The notes below the pieces were generated by a model. The model ran no database searches and had not been told where the DNA came from. It was given only the letters and a program-made list of their open reading frames with translations. The position numbers and the translations under genes were made by a program. This document shows positions 1-7,536 of a stretch of DNA of 16,677 nucleotides, piece by piece (position 1 is the stretch's first letter; the number at the start of each line of letters is the position of its first letter). The stretch spans positions 1 to 16,677 of the forward strand of contig DAOVEW010000002.1 of NCBI GenBank assembly GCA_030668755.1, in the 5' to 3' direction. This DNA is from Bacillota bacterium. GTDB taxonomy: Bacteria > Armatimonadota > Hebobacteria > Hebobacterales > Hebobacteraceae.

Positions 1-741
1 GAGTGGTCGCAGCAGCTTGGGGTAGAGGTCACCGGCGAGCCGGTGGACATGGACCTGAAGCCGGCGCAGAAGGTGGATCTCTACACGGCGATTGTCGTGC
101 CGGCGAAGGGGCCGGTGCCGAAGCTGATCGTGAAGTCGGGAGAGGGCGGCGTATTGCGGTACGATCTGCGGGGGAGGGTGACACCCCTGGAGGAGAACTT
201 CCGGGACCCCGAGGACGAGTCGGGTGTGAGCGCGCGTCAGCGGGTGATGCCCAAGATGTATGAGAGTGAGTACCACCCGATGGGGCTGTTCGATGTGAAG
301 TACGGCGATCTTGCTCTGCCTGCAGGCGGGCCGTACGCAAGCGCACCGGAGGGGATGGCCCACATGGGCGTCGGGCTCGTGTTCAGGAACGGGAGCGCGG
401 ACGAGCAGCGGCTGTATGCGGACCCGCTCCGGGCAGCGCTGTGGACGCTCGACGGCCGGAAGATAGAGTGGGACTACGACCTGGTCGCAGGACCGGGGTG
501 GGATTCTGTTGACGCCGATCTGGAGCCCGGACAGGCGATGGAGGTGCTGGCCATGTTCGAGGTGCCGGTCGGGACGCCGCTGGGGAGCTTCGAGATTCGC
601 GAAGGTGAGAGGGGCCGGGCATACGTGTTCGACCTCGCCGGCGCGGTTGTGCAGGGGGAAGAGGGGTCGTCGAGTGAGGAATCGAGCGGCGGCGGGGTTG
701 GAGAGGCCCTACTCGAAGGCATCCTGGGCGGAGTGTTCTGA
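1..741 (+). CDS. Unrecognised beta-rich protein, 5'-truncated by window edge
   Basis: The frame is open from the first base and ends at TGA 739-741, so about 246 C-terminal residues are visible and the true start lies outside the window. The ATG at 43 is probably internal, because the frame reads without a stop before it (EWSQQLGVEVTGEPVDMDL). There are no membrane spans. The sequence suggests two beta-sandwich-like halves: an early strand-rich part, and a later part with regularly spaced hydrophobic and acidic residues (HMGVGLVFRNGS, then MEVLAMFEVPVGTPLGSFEIRE). The latter resembles extracellular Ig-like accessory domains of the DUF4352 type, but I do not recognise a family. The tail is low-complexity Ser/Glu/Gly (EEGSSSEESSGGG) followed by a short hydrophobic end (LLEGILGGVF). 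The gene ends at a strong hairpin facing a convergent dehydrogenase gene. Coding status is well supported by long uninterrupted high-GC3 reading; function is unknown. Confidence 0.72.
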   Translation, partial: EWSQQLGVEVTGEPVDMDLKPAQKVDLYTAIVVPAKGPVPKLIVKSGEGGVLRYDLRGRVTPLEENFRDPEDESGVSARQRVMPKMYESEYHPMGLFDVKYGDLALPAGGPYASAPEGMAHMGVGLVFRNGSADEQRLYADPLRAALWTLDGRKIEWDYDLVAGPGWDSVDADLEPGQAMEVLAMFEVPVGTPLGSFEIREGERGRAYVFDLAGAVVQGEEGSSSEESSGGGVGEALLEGILGGVF

Positions 742-786
742 GGGCGGGGCTCTGGCCACGCTGACGCGCGCCACTCGAAAGAGGCG

Positions 787-813
787 CCGCCGGCCCGACT
801 GTCGGGCCGGCGG
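787..813. terminator. Perfect 12-bp hairpin between convergent genes
   Basis: Arms CCGCCGGCCCGA (787-798) and TCGGGCCGGCGG (802-813) pair perfectly around a 3-base loop. A short T run follows on the plus strand (814-816), and a TCTTT stretch follows on the minus strand. It lies between the stop at 741 (+) and the stop at 829 (-), so a bidirectional terminator is the natural reading. Confidence 0.75.
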
Positions 814-828
814 TTTCGCGTTTGAGGG

Positions 829-1872
829 TCAGGGGTTGACGACGATCTTGGTGCGCTCGGCGGAAGACATGGTCTCGATGGCGTCATGGATCTGGGAGAG
901 CGGGAAGCGGTGGGAGATGATCCTCTCCGTGTCCACGAGGCCGGTCTCCATGAGGCGAACGGACTGAAGCATGGCGAGGGTCGTGGTGCCGAAGCTGGCG
1001 TCCATGCGGCCCTCCAGGAAGTGGGTCTCGCCGCCGTCCAACTCGAATCTCTCGTGAGTGGTGATGCCGAACACGTTCCAGCGGGTGCCGCGGCGGCGGA
1101 GGGCAGTCATCAGCCGAACGGCTTCGATGGGCCCGGCGGCCTCGAGGATGAGGTCAGGGCCGTCGGGGATAATCTCGCAGACGCGCTCCTTCGGCTCTTC
1201 CTCGTTAGGGTCAATGGTATGGGTGGCGCCCAGGTCGTGGGCGCGGCGGCGCGCATAGTCGCTCGGGTCTATGGCGATGAGGTGCGCCGCGCCGGCCGCC
1301 TTGGCGACCATGAGGCAGAGGAGGCCCATGCTTCCGGCGCCGATGATGACGACATCGTCGGCGAGCTGCATCCGGCTGTGGTGGATGACGCCCTTCCAGG
1401 CGCCGGCGAGGGGTTCCGTGATCGCGGCGGCGTCGAACGAGATGTCGGGGGGCTTGTGGAAGAGGGACGTCTCCTTGGTAAGCAGGTACTCGGCGAAGGC
1501 GCCGGACCGGACGTCCTCGGGGCCGTCGCCGCCGGTCACGAATGCATTCTCGCAGTAGTGTGTGTTGCCTGCGCGGCAGTGCCGGCAGAAGCCGCAGTGC
1601 CCGAGGGGCTGGACGATAACCTCGTCGCCAATTCGAACGTGGGAGACGCCCGGGCCGACCGTGGTGACGATGCCGCTGGGCTCGTGGCCGACGATGGTGG
1701 GGAAGGTCACATTGCGCCGGATGCCCTTGATGGCCTTGTGGTCGGTGGCGCAGATGCCGCAGGATTTGATGCGGACGAGGACGTCGCCGTAGCTCTCCGG
1801 TTGGGGGACGGGTACTCGTTCGAGCCGGAGGTCGTCGAAGTCGTGGAGCACGGCGGCGAGCATCGTGCACAT
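829..1872 (-). CDS. Zinc-dependent medium-chain alcohol/polyol dehydrogenase
   Basis: A 347-residue protein of the zinc-containing MDR family (threonine/sorbitol dehydrogenase type), which oxidises secondary alcohols or polyols with NAD(P). Expected residues are present: catalytic zinc ligands C38 (SCGICATDH) and H63-E64 (GHEP), with E153 as a possible further ligand. The structural-zinc cysteines are C93, C96, C99 and C107. The Rossmann motif GAGSMG at 178-183 is followed by D202, which favours NAD over NADP. Length is normal for the family. I chose ATG 1872 because AGGAG (1885-1881) lies eight bases upstream; the frame stays open further 5', but that part reads as non-coding arginine/alanine-rich sequence. 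The gene lies downstream of the UroD-like gene on the same strand after a 239-bp gap with a hairpin, so co-transcription is uncertain. The exact substrate cannot be read from the sequence. Confidence 0.93.
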   Translation of the reverse strand: MCTMLAAVLHDFDDLRLERVPVPQPESYGDVLVRIKSCGICATDHKAIKGIRRNVTFPTIVGHEPSGIVTTVGPGVSHVRIGDEVIVQPLGHCGFCRHCRAGNTHYCENAFVTGGDGPEDVRSGAFAEYLLTKETSLFHKPPDISFDAAAITEPLAGAWKGVIHHSRMQLADDVVIIGAGSMGLLCLMVAKAAGAAHLIAIDPSDYARRRAHDLGATHTIDPNEEEPKERVCEIIPDGPDLILEAAGPIEAVRLMTALRRRGTRWNVFGITTHERFELDGGETHFLEGRMDASFGTTTLAMLQSVRLMETGLVDTERIISHRFPLSQIHDAIETMSSAERTKIVVNP

Positions 1873-1961
1873 GGTGGTCGCTCCTACTGTGTTTCTGGCG
1901 GGGCGTTCAGCCCGCGAGTAGACTTCCGGGAGAGCTGGCCGACCACCTGTGACAGATGAGA

Positions 1962-1985
1962 GCGGGGCCGCAACTGCGGCCCCGC
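1962..1985 (-). terminator. GC-rich hairpin between UroD-like and dehydrogenase genes
   Basis: Arms GCGGGGCCGC (1962-1971) and GCGGCCCCGC (1976-1985) are perfect complements with a four-base loop. It lies 3' of the UroD-like stop on the minus strand and upstream of the dehydrogenase. The downstream minus-strand sequence is only modestly T-rich, so this may be an inefficient terminator or an attenuator. Confidence 0.45.
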
Positions 1986-2111
1986 CGATCCTTAGGGCGC
2001 CCAACGACTTTAGATCTCGACGGGCTCGTAGAGGTTGCCGCCAAAGGCGCGATGTTGCGTTTCAGGTCCAAAGAAGGATGCGGGGCAGCGGGCCTGGATG
2101 CGAGGACGCGG

Positions 2112-3176
2112 TCAGCGATCCCACCAGTAGGTCCGGAACTCCTCGAGGGCGCAGCAGAGGGCGTCGATGTTTTCGGGCGGTGTCGGCGGGTAAATGCCGG
2201 CGGTGAACATGAGTCCGCCCTCGGGGGAGCCGAGCTTGACGACCTCCTCGCGAATGAGGCTCCGAATCTCGCTGCGCGTGCCATAAGGGACGATCTTCTG
2301 GCGGTCTACGTCGAGCGAGATGCACACGCGGCCCTTGACGTGCTCAGCGAGGTTCTCGATGCCGTTGCAGAGGTCCTGCGGGTTGAGGATGGTGATCCCG
2401 CAGGTGACGAGGTCGTCCACGAGATCGAGTATGTGGCCATCGCTGTGAAGGTAGACCTGCGCGCCGCGTTGGCGGCAGGGCTGCATGAGGCGGCGGTAGG
2501 CAGGGGCGATCCACCTGCGGAAGGCGGCGGGGCTAATGATGGATGCCTTCTGAGTGCCGAGATCCTCGCCGAAGCTGACGACATCTACGCACATCGAGAG
2601 CCACTGGTCCACGATGCGCTGATTGTGGTCGGCAACCATGCCGATGAGGCTGGGGAGCTGGGGCGGCTCCTCGATGAGGTCGAGCATGAGGTTCTCGAAC
2701 CCGCGCAGGTACCAGAGCCGCATGAGGAGGAAGCCGTGGGCGACGCCGCCACAGGTTAAGCGGCTCGCCGCGCGGTTGCGGGCGATGCGGTCACGCTCGG
2801 CCTCCCAGTCTGCGGGCCCGCGGTCTGCCGTGACGAGGGGATCCGGCGCCTGGTATGATTCGAGAGCGGTCCAATCGGTGAGGGGGTGCTCGACGACCTG
2901 GCCTTCGAGGCCGCCCCAGGCGTTGTCCCAGACACAGCCCCACGCATCGGTGAAGCGTTCACCGGGACGGTAGACGGGGCCGTAGTCCCAGCTGTCGTAG
3001 TCGTGGTGGCCGGGGTCGAAGTCGGGGAAGAGAGTGGGATGGCGTGCGACGACGTCTTCGAGGTCCTCGCGCAGCGAGGTCCAGGAGGCGGGGGAGATAT
3101 GGACGTCGCACGGGATCCACTCGCCGCCCTGGAAGGTCGCGGTGCGCAGGTAGTTCTCGCGGTCGGTGAGGGGCAT
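2112..3176 (-). CDS. Uroporphyrinogen-decarboxylase-fold protein (methyltransferase-like, not HemE)
   Basis: A 354-residue protein. It opens with MPLTDRENYLRTA, the usual N-terminus of catabolic UroD-superfamily proteins, and keeps family blocks such as HGFLLMRLWYLRGFENLMLDL, VDVVSFGEDLGTQ, YLHSDGHILDLVDDL and the closing PPENIDALCCALEEF. Relatives with a known role (MtaA/MtbA) move methyl groups between corrinoids and thiols at a zinc site. Here the usual His-x-Cys-Gly of those enzymes reads H-S-D-G, so the zinc cysteine is replaced by Asp. The true reaction is therefore unknown, and heme synthesis is unlikely. The start is by family alignment at ATG 3176. An in-frame GTG at 3203 has a better purine-rich site (AGGAAG) and would add nine residues. 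It sits 106 bp downstream of the HD-GYP gene on the same strand. Such proteins often sit in sugar-catabolic clusters, but that link is inference. Confidence 0.88.
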   Translation of the reverse strand: MPLTDRENYLRTATFQGGEWIPCDVHISPASWTSLREDLEDVVARHPTLFPDFDPGHHDYDSWDYGPVYRPGERFTDAWGCVWDNAWGGLEGQVVEHPLTDWTALESYQAPDPLVTADRGPADWEAERDRIARNRAASRLTCGGVAHGFLLMRLWYLRGFENLMLDLIEEPPQLPSLIGMVADHNQRIVDQWLSMCVDVVSFGEDLGTQKASIISPAAFRRWIAPAYRRLMQPCRQRGAQVYLHSDGHILDLVDDLVTCGITILNPQDLCNGIENLAEHVKGRVCISLDVDRQKIVPYGTRSEIRSLIREEVVKLGSPEGGLMFTAGIYPPTPPENIDALCCALEEFRTYWWDR

Positions 3177-3282
3177 GGGAGGCCGGGGTTCGGCGAGGAA
3201 CACCGCTCTTCCTGCGGATTGTTGACAGCGTCGCGCGGATGCGCGCGGCGGAGTCTGCCTTGGAGAAGATGGGCGAGGCCGT

Positions 3283-4854
3283 CTACGAGACGGATGTCGG
3301 CGCCTGGTGAGGATCGGGCTGCTTGGCTTCGTCCTCCTGCGTCGGTTTGGTGCGAGGCGGAGGCGGTGTGAGCGACTGCGGGACGTCGAGGATGTCCCCC
3401 GGCCCCGGCGGCTGGCCGAGATCGATGCTGTAGCTGGCGAGCTTGCCGCTTTGCCACAGTTCGACGAGCGCCTCCACGATGTGTCCATCAAGCTGCGTTC
3501 CAGCCATCGCCCTGATCTCTTGGACAGCATCGCTGGGGGTCGCTCCGCCTCGGTAGGGCCGGTGGGAGACGATGGCGTGGTAGACGTCGGCCACGGCCAC
3601 TATGCGAGCGAACAGAGGTATGTCCTCGCCTTTGAGTCGGTCTGGATATCCGGTGCCGTCCCAGCGCTCGTGGTGGCTGCGGATCATCGCCAGCGCGGCG
3701 CTGCTGGGGTTCAAGGGCCCGACGATGTGCTCGCCGATGACGGTGTGTTGGCGGACGATCTCGAACTCCTCTTCGGTCAGCGGCCCTTGCTTCGAAAGCA
3801 GCGAGTCGGCAATTCCGATCTTGCCCAGGTCGTGCAGCGGGCCGTAGGCGCGGAGGGCAGCGATGTCTTCTTCATCGAGGCCGAGATTCTCTCCCAGGCG
3901 GCAAGCGATCCAGGTGACGGCCTCCCCGTGTGCTGCGCTGTAGGGATCCCGCGCCGCGAGCGAGCGGGCCAGCACGTGGAGGGTTCGGTAGTAGGACTGG
4001 CGCAGACGTTGGTGGAGATCCGCGCTCTCGATGGCCTTGCTGGACATATTCGCGAGCGTGGTCAGCAGGTTCACGTCCTCGGTATCAAAGGTCTCCTGTC
4101 GGATGGCGGTGAGCGCGCCGCCGATGACGTCCGAGACTTTCATGGGAACCGCGACAGACGCCCTGATCTTCTCCCATGCCTTGAGCTGCGCTGCGATGGC
4201 GGGAGGGCGGTTCAGCTCGCGGACGCAGGGCGCGTTTGTAGTTGCGGCCTCTGCAATGCCGATCTCATCGTCGGCGACTTCTCTGGGCTGGGCAAGGAGG
4301 CCTTTGCTGTGAGTGTGCAGGTACTCGCCTTTAGTCTTGTCGAGCAGCACGAGGGAGGCTGCCTCCGCGTGGACCTGATCCAGAAGTGCCTCGACCACAA
4401 GCTCTGAGATATGGTCTACGTCCAGCGCGCCGGCAAGGCGAACGCTGGTCTCTGAGAGTTTGTTGAGGCGGGCGACGCGCGTATCAAGGGCGGTCGCCGT
4501 GTCGTGCAGCCGGCGGATGAGCTGGCGATTCTCAGTTCGGTGCTGACGTTCCTTGTCGGCGAAGTATGCGACGGTGCAGGTGATAAAGGCGAGCAGTCCG
4601 ATCAGGAGCAGGGGTTCGCTGTAATCGCCGGAGGTTACCTCCCAACCGTAGGCGACGAGGACGACGAGCGCAAGGGTGAGAAGGCCAACCAGGCCGAGCG
4701 AGAGCCAGAGAAGCTGGGTTCGACGCCTGTCCGGGGCGTAGCTTCCCCCTCGCGCGACGGATTCCAGGTCTGCCGATGTGTGCTCCAAATGGCTCAAACC
4801 GGCCCTCCGCGGACCGCGAGTCACTGTGCTTCTAGCGGCCGCCCGTCTCCGCAT
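3283..4854 (-). CDS. Membrane-anchored GAF/HD-GYP cyclic-di-GMP phosphodiesterase
   Basis: 523 residues from ATG 4854. Two transmembrane helices (about 47-69 and 80-99) are followed by a coiled-coil-like linker (about 100-135), a GAF sensor domain (about 135-280) and an HD-GYP domain (about 290-480). The catalytic set is complete: H309 (AAHGEAV), H341-D342 with K345 (LHDLGKIG), H370, H394-H395 (SHHERWDG), the diagnostic G402-Y403-P404 and D423 (VADVYHA). HD-GYP enzymes hydrolyse cyclic-di-GMP to GMP, so this is probably an active, signal-regulated enzyme at the inner membrane with both sensor and catalytic parts in the cytoplasm. The C-terminal 40 residues are Pro/Gln/Asp-rich and disordered. 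A GTG at 4893 could add 13 residues; neither start has a strong ribosome site. It is divergent from the prenyltransferase gene. The nearby prepilin-like gene is a plausible but unproven link to surface behaviour. Confidence 0.93.
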   Translation of the reverse strand: MRRRAAARSTVTRGPRRAGLSHLEHTSADLESVARGGSYAPDRRRTQLLWLSLGLVGLLTLALVVLVAYGWEVTSGDYSEPLLLIGLLAFITCTVAYFADKERQHRTENRQLIRRLHDTATALDTRVARLNKLSETSVRLAGALDVDHISELVVEALLDQVHAEAASLVLLDKTKGEYLHTHSKGLLAQPREVADDEIGIAEAATTNAPCVRELNRPPAIAAQLKAWEKIRASVAVPMKVSDVIGGALTAIRQETFDTEDVNLLTTLANMSSKAIESADLHQRLRQSYYRTLHVLARSLAARDPYSAAHGEAVTWIACRLGENLGLDEEDIAALRAYGPLHDLGKIGIADSLLSKQGPLTEEEFEIVRQHTVIGEHIVGPLNPSSAALAMIRSHHERWDGTGYPDRLKGEDIPLFARIVAVADVYHAIVSHRPYRGGATPSDAVQEIRAMAGTQLDGHIVEALVELWQSGKLASYSIDLGQPPGPGDILDVPQSLTPPPPRTKPTQEDEAKQPDPHQAPTSVS

Positions 4855-5211
4855 GATATCTGAGCACGGACTGACAGAGTTCCTTTTCCACACTTAGTCG
4901 GCTTCTTACCAGGCATTCTCTGAGGAGCAGCCGATCGCTGGCGAGGTGCAGAGCGATCAGGTTAAGCCTGACGAACCCGCGGTGAGAACATCGGCGCTCC
5001 GTGAGCTGGGTGCGGCAGCGAGGGTGCGAGGGTGCGGCTGAACGCTCGTCGCCTGTCGGCATTTGGAGCAGCTCGTTGGGCGTGCGCTCGGAAACGGCGA
5101 GGATTGAGGGGTGCCCCTGTCTAATGGGCCGAGCACGCAATCGGCCGTGGACATCTCAAGGGAGGCGCAGGGAGTGATGATTAGGCGTTGCGCTAGTGGC
5201 GGCGAGAGGCG
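4855..5211. other. Divergent intergenic region, HD-GYP / prenyltransferase
   Basis: About 357 bp without a convincing gene; frames across it translate to low-complexity Arg/Ser/Pro sequence. It should hold the promoters of both flanking genes. Visible structure: a direct repeat GCGAGGGT around 5018-5035, and an inverted repeat GGCCGA (5127-5132) / TCGGCC (5141-5146) that could be an operator or a leader hairpin ahead of the prenyltransferase. I see no clear -35/-10 pair. Confidence 0.4.
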
Positions 5212-6129
5212 GTGAGACAGACGGCGCGAGGGCCGCTCTTCTGGATACGGGCCGCGCGGGCGCCGTTCTTCACGGGGAGCGTCGCGCCGGCGCTCGTCGG
5301 ATTCGCGCTCGCCTGGCACGAAGCAGCCGCTTTCGACTGGGCCGTCGGTGCGCTGGCGTTGATCGCGCTCGTGTGTCTGCACGCGGGTGCGAACCTGGCG
5401 AATGACTACTACGACCACGTGAGCGGCAACGACGAGGCGAACGTCGCCTATTGGGCGCCTTTCACCGGGGGCAGCCGGTTGATCCAGCGAGGGGAGGTTC
5501 GGGCCGGGGAGGTGCTGGCGGCGTCGCTGGTGTGCTTCGCGGTCGGCGGTGGGATGGGCCTGTACCTCGTGTGGGCTGCGGGGTGGCCGGTGCTCCTGCT
5601 GGGCACGATCGGAGCGGCGACGGGTTTCTTCTATACTGCGCCTCCGCTGAAGCTGGGGTATCGGGGGTTGGGAGAGCTGGCGGTGTTGCTCGACTTCGGG
5701 CTGCTGCCGGTCCTGGGAGCCTACTACGTGCAGGCGGGAGATTTCACAGTCGGAGCGGCCGCGGCCGGCGCGGTGGTGGGGCTGCTAATGGTGAACGTGC
5801 TGTGGATCAACCAGTTCCAGGACCTGGAGGCCGACGCGGCGGTGGGGAAGAGGCACTGGGTGGTGAGGCTGGGGCGTGCGCGGTCGGCATGGGTGCATGT
5901 AGGGTTGTTCGGGGCGGCATATGGGTGCCTGCTGGTGAGCATCGGCATGGCCGCGCTGCCGGGATGGGCCGCGCTGGGGCTGGTGTCGCTGCCCATTGCG
6001 GTGCGAGCCGCGGCGACCTCGCTGAAGCACCACGGCGATCTCGGGCGCCTGCGGCCGGCGAACGTGGCGACGGTCGTGGTGCACGTTGTGACGAGCGTGG
6101 GGATGACCGTGGGGATTCTGCTTGCGTAG
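5212..6129 (+). CDS. menA: UbiA-family prenyltransferase, probable 1,4-dihydroxy-2-naphthoate prenyltransferase
   Basis: 305 residues, integral membrane with about eight or nine hydrophobic helices. The first Asp-rich motif N61-LAN-D65-YY-D68 binds Mg-prenyl diphosphate. It is followed by SGND and GGSRLIQRGEV, the arrangement seen in MenA. The second motif is N200-QFQ-D204-LEA-D208. The conserved YTAPPLKLGYRGLGE block (141-155) is also present. MenA attaches the isoprenoid tail to 1,4-dihydroxy-2-naphthoate, giving demethylmenaquinone. Start: GTG 5212 is the first possible start after an in-frame TAG at 5194, and the protein reaches the usual N-terminal W-x-x-A-x-R-x-P at once. The GAGAGG just before it is close to the start, so the ribosome site is imperfect. 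No other menaquinone gene is nearby. Another UbiA substrate cannot be excluded, although the SGND/GGSR features favour MenA. Confidence 0.85.
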   Translation: MRQTARGPLFWIRAARAPFFTGSVAPALVGFALAWHEAAAFDWAVGALALIALVCLHAGANLANDYYDHVSGNDEANVAYWAPFTGGSRLIQRGEVRAGEVLAASLVCFAVGGGMGLYLVWAAGWPVLLLGTIGAATGFFYTAPPLKLGYRGLGELAVLLDFGLLPVLGAYYVQAGDFTVGAAAAGAVVGLLMVNVLWINQFQDLEADAAVGKRHWVVRLGRARSAWVHVGLFGAAYGCLLVSIGMAALPGWAALGLVSLPIAVRAAATSLKHHGDLGRLRPANVATVVVHVVTSVGMTVGILLA

Positions 6130-6148
6130 GGCTCGGGCCGACACTCGG

Positions 6149-6170
6149 CGGGCATGCAGAGGCATGCCCG
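6149..6170. repeat. Palindrome 1 downstream of the prenyltransferase
   Basis: Arms CGGGCATGC (6149-6157) and GCATGCCCG (6162-6170) are perfect complements with a four-base loop. It begins 19 bases after the MenA-like stop. With the next palindrome it fills most of the gap between two convergent genes. It may act as a terminator, but no T tract follows, so a dispersed REP-like element is an alternative. Confidence 0.6.
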
Positions 6171-6194
6171 TGCTGTAAGACCCGCTGTGGTCTC

Positions 6195-6219
6195 TGGGAC
6201 AGGCTGGTAGCCTGTCCCA
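6195..6219. repeat. Palindrome 2, bidirectional terminator or REP-like element
   Basis: Arms TGGGACAGGCT (6195-6205) and AGCCTGTCCCA (6209-6219) pair over 11 bp around a three-base loop. It ends eight bases from the stop codon of the minus-strand gene at 6228, so it lies in the 3' end of both convergent transcripts. There is no T tract on either side, which is unusual for a classical intrinsic terminator. Confidence 0.65.
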
Positions 6220-6227
6220 CTGCGTCG

Positions 6228-7361
6228 TCAGATGGGACACTCCCCCATCCGCGCTTCGAACCACTGGTAGAAGTCGGTGTTCGGGATGTCTTGGTGGCCG
6301 AGTGTCATGGGGGAGTAGCGGTGTCCTTGCAGGTACGCGAGGTGGGATTCGAGGGCGTTCTGGTCGGTGTCGCGGGCGATCTCGAGGAGGTGGCGGAGGG
6401 AGGAGTCGGGGACGCGATCGGTCTGCTCGGGCGGGACCGCGTTGAGCCAGATCATGCGGGAGACGTCCTCGATATTGAGGTTCAGGTCGGGGAAGTCCCG
6501 CTCGATGCGGCGGGCGAGGTCGTCGTCCTGGTCGGCGTATTCGACGACGAACTTCTCGAGGGTGTCTATGGCATCGGCGAGGAAGGCGCCGAGGGCCACG
6601 CTGAGATTGTAGAGCTTGCCGGCGGCGAGGATGGCGGCGTCGTCGGAGGCGCCGCCGCCGACGCGATCGCGGATGTACATGTAGCGAATGCGGTCGTCGC
6701 GGCCATCGCCCCCCGGGTCTTCCACGATGAGGCCTTCGCGCTTGTAGACCTCGATCTGATCGGCGTGATTGCCGCGGGCGAGGTGGTCGCCGTCCATGCC
6801 CATCTCGTGCATGACCTCGGTGTCGACGAAGCGGCAGGTGCCGCCGCCGATGCGCAGGCCGGTGTTGCGCTCGACCTGGTGGCGCAGCTCGGAGTCGTCG
6901 CGGAGGCCGCCGAGGTAGATGCCGCGCAGGACGTCGGGAGGGTTCACTTCGATGTGCCGGAGGAGGCCGCACCCGATGAGCCCTTCGCCGTCTTCGTTGA
7001 CGAGCGTGGCCCCGCTGTCGCCGGCCAGGGCGCGGTCAACCCAACTGAACACCTCGTCTATGAGGCCTTGGCGCTGCTGGGCGACGAGTCGGGGGCTGCG
7101 GCCGAGGGCTTCGACGATATCCTCCATCTCGGTGTTGGGGAAGCGACGGCCGGCGAAGGCGCCGTGCCCCATCTGGGCGTGGCCCTCGCAGGACTGCATG
7201 AGGATGTTGTCGGCGGCCTGCTCGGTCGTTCGCAGGCGCATAGTGTAGAGCATACGCTGGAAGTCCTCGCGGATGAGCTCGTCGGGAGAGATGTGTGGGC
7301 GCCGCCCCCTGTGACGGGACTTGCTGCCTTTCTTTCGATGGTGCTTGTGCTTGTGCGCCAT
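6228..7361 (-). CDS. Unrecognised 377-residue protein with strongly basic N-terminal tail
   Basis: The start at ATG 7361 is well supported by GGGAGGT six bases upstream. The first 23 residues (MAHKHKHHRKKGSKSRHRGRR...) are almost entirely His, Lys and Arg. The rest is acidic, soluble and mostly helical, with no signal peptide or membrane span. Segments that look conserved but fit no family I know are QSCEGHAQMGHGAFAGRR (57-73), NTGLRIGGGTCRFVDTEVMHEMGMDGDHLARGNHADQ (166-202, several His/Asp/Glu that could bind metal) and the C-terminal DFPDLNLNIEDVSRMIWLNAVPPEQTDR (289-316). The basic tail could bind nucleic acid or a polyanion; this is inference. It sits upstream of no obvious partner; the next gene upstream on this strand is an amidohydrolase 175 bp away. 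The ORF is long and clearly coding; function is unknown. Confidence 0.85.
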   Translation of the reverse strand: MAHKHKHHRKKGSKSRHRGRRPHISPDELIREDFQRMLYTMRLRTTEQAADNILMQSCEGHAQMGHGAFAGRRFPNTEMEDIVEALGRSPRLVAQQRQGLIDEVFSWVDRALAGDSGATLVNEDGEGLIGCGLLRHIEVNPPDVLRGIYLGGLRDDSELRHQVERNTGLRIGGGTCRFVDTEVMHEMGMDGDHLARGNHADQIEVYKREGLIVEDPGGDGRDDRIRYMYIRDRVGGGASDDAAILAAGKLYNLSVALGAFLADAIDTLEKFVVEYADQDDDLARRIERDFPDLNLNIEDVSRMIWLNAVPPEQTDRVPDSSLRHLLEIARDTDQNALESHLAYLQGHRYSPMTLGHQDIPNTDFYQWFEARMGECPI

Positions 7362-7536
7362 AGCGATACCTCCCAATCGACGGCCGATCTGGATTCGCCT
7401 TGCGTGGGTCCGCGCGCTGCGCGGGCATGGGGTCACCGGCAGCCAAGAGTGTCTACCACAGTTCCTCGTCGGAGGAGAATACCGGCCGTTCCTGCGGCGG
7501 GCGCGGCGGAGGCGCCGCCCCTCCCCCCTCGGCGGG

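Noticed and set aside
886..1959. 357-codon plus-strand frame opposite the dehydrogenase
   Set aside because: Antisense shadow of a clear zinc dehydrogenase gene, caused by high GC.
3200..3310. Plus-strand fragment reading LFLRIVDSVARMRAAESALEKMGEAVYETDVGAW and stop
   Set aside because: It reads like protein, but it is only about 35 codons, has no ribosome site, and overlaps the 3' end of the HD-GYP gene on the other strand. Too short to call a gene or relic.
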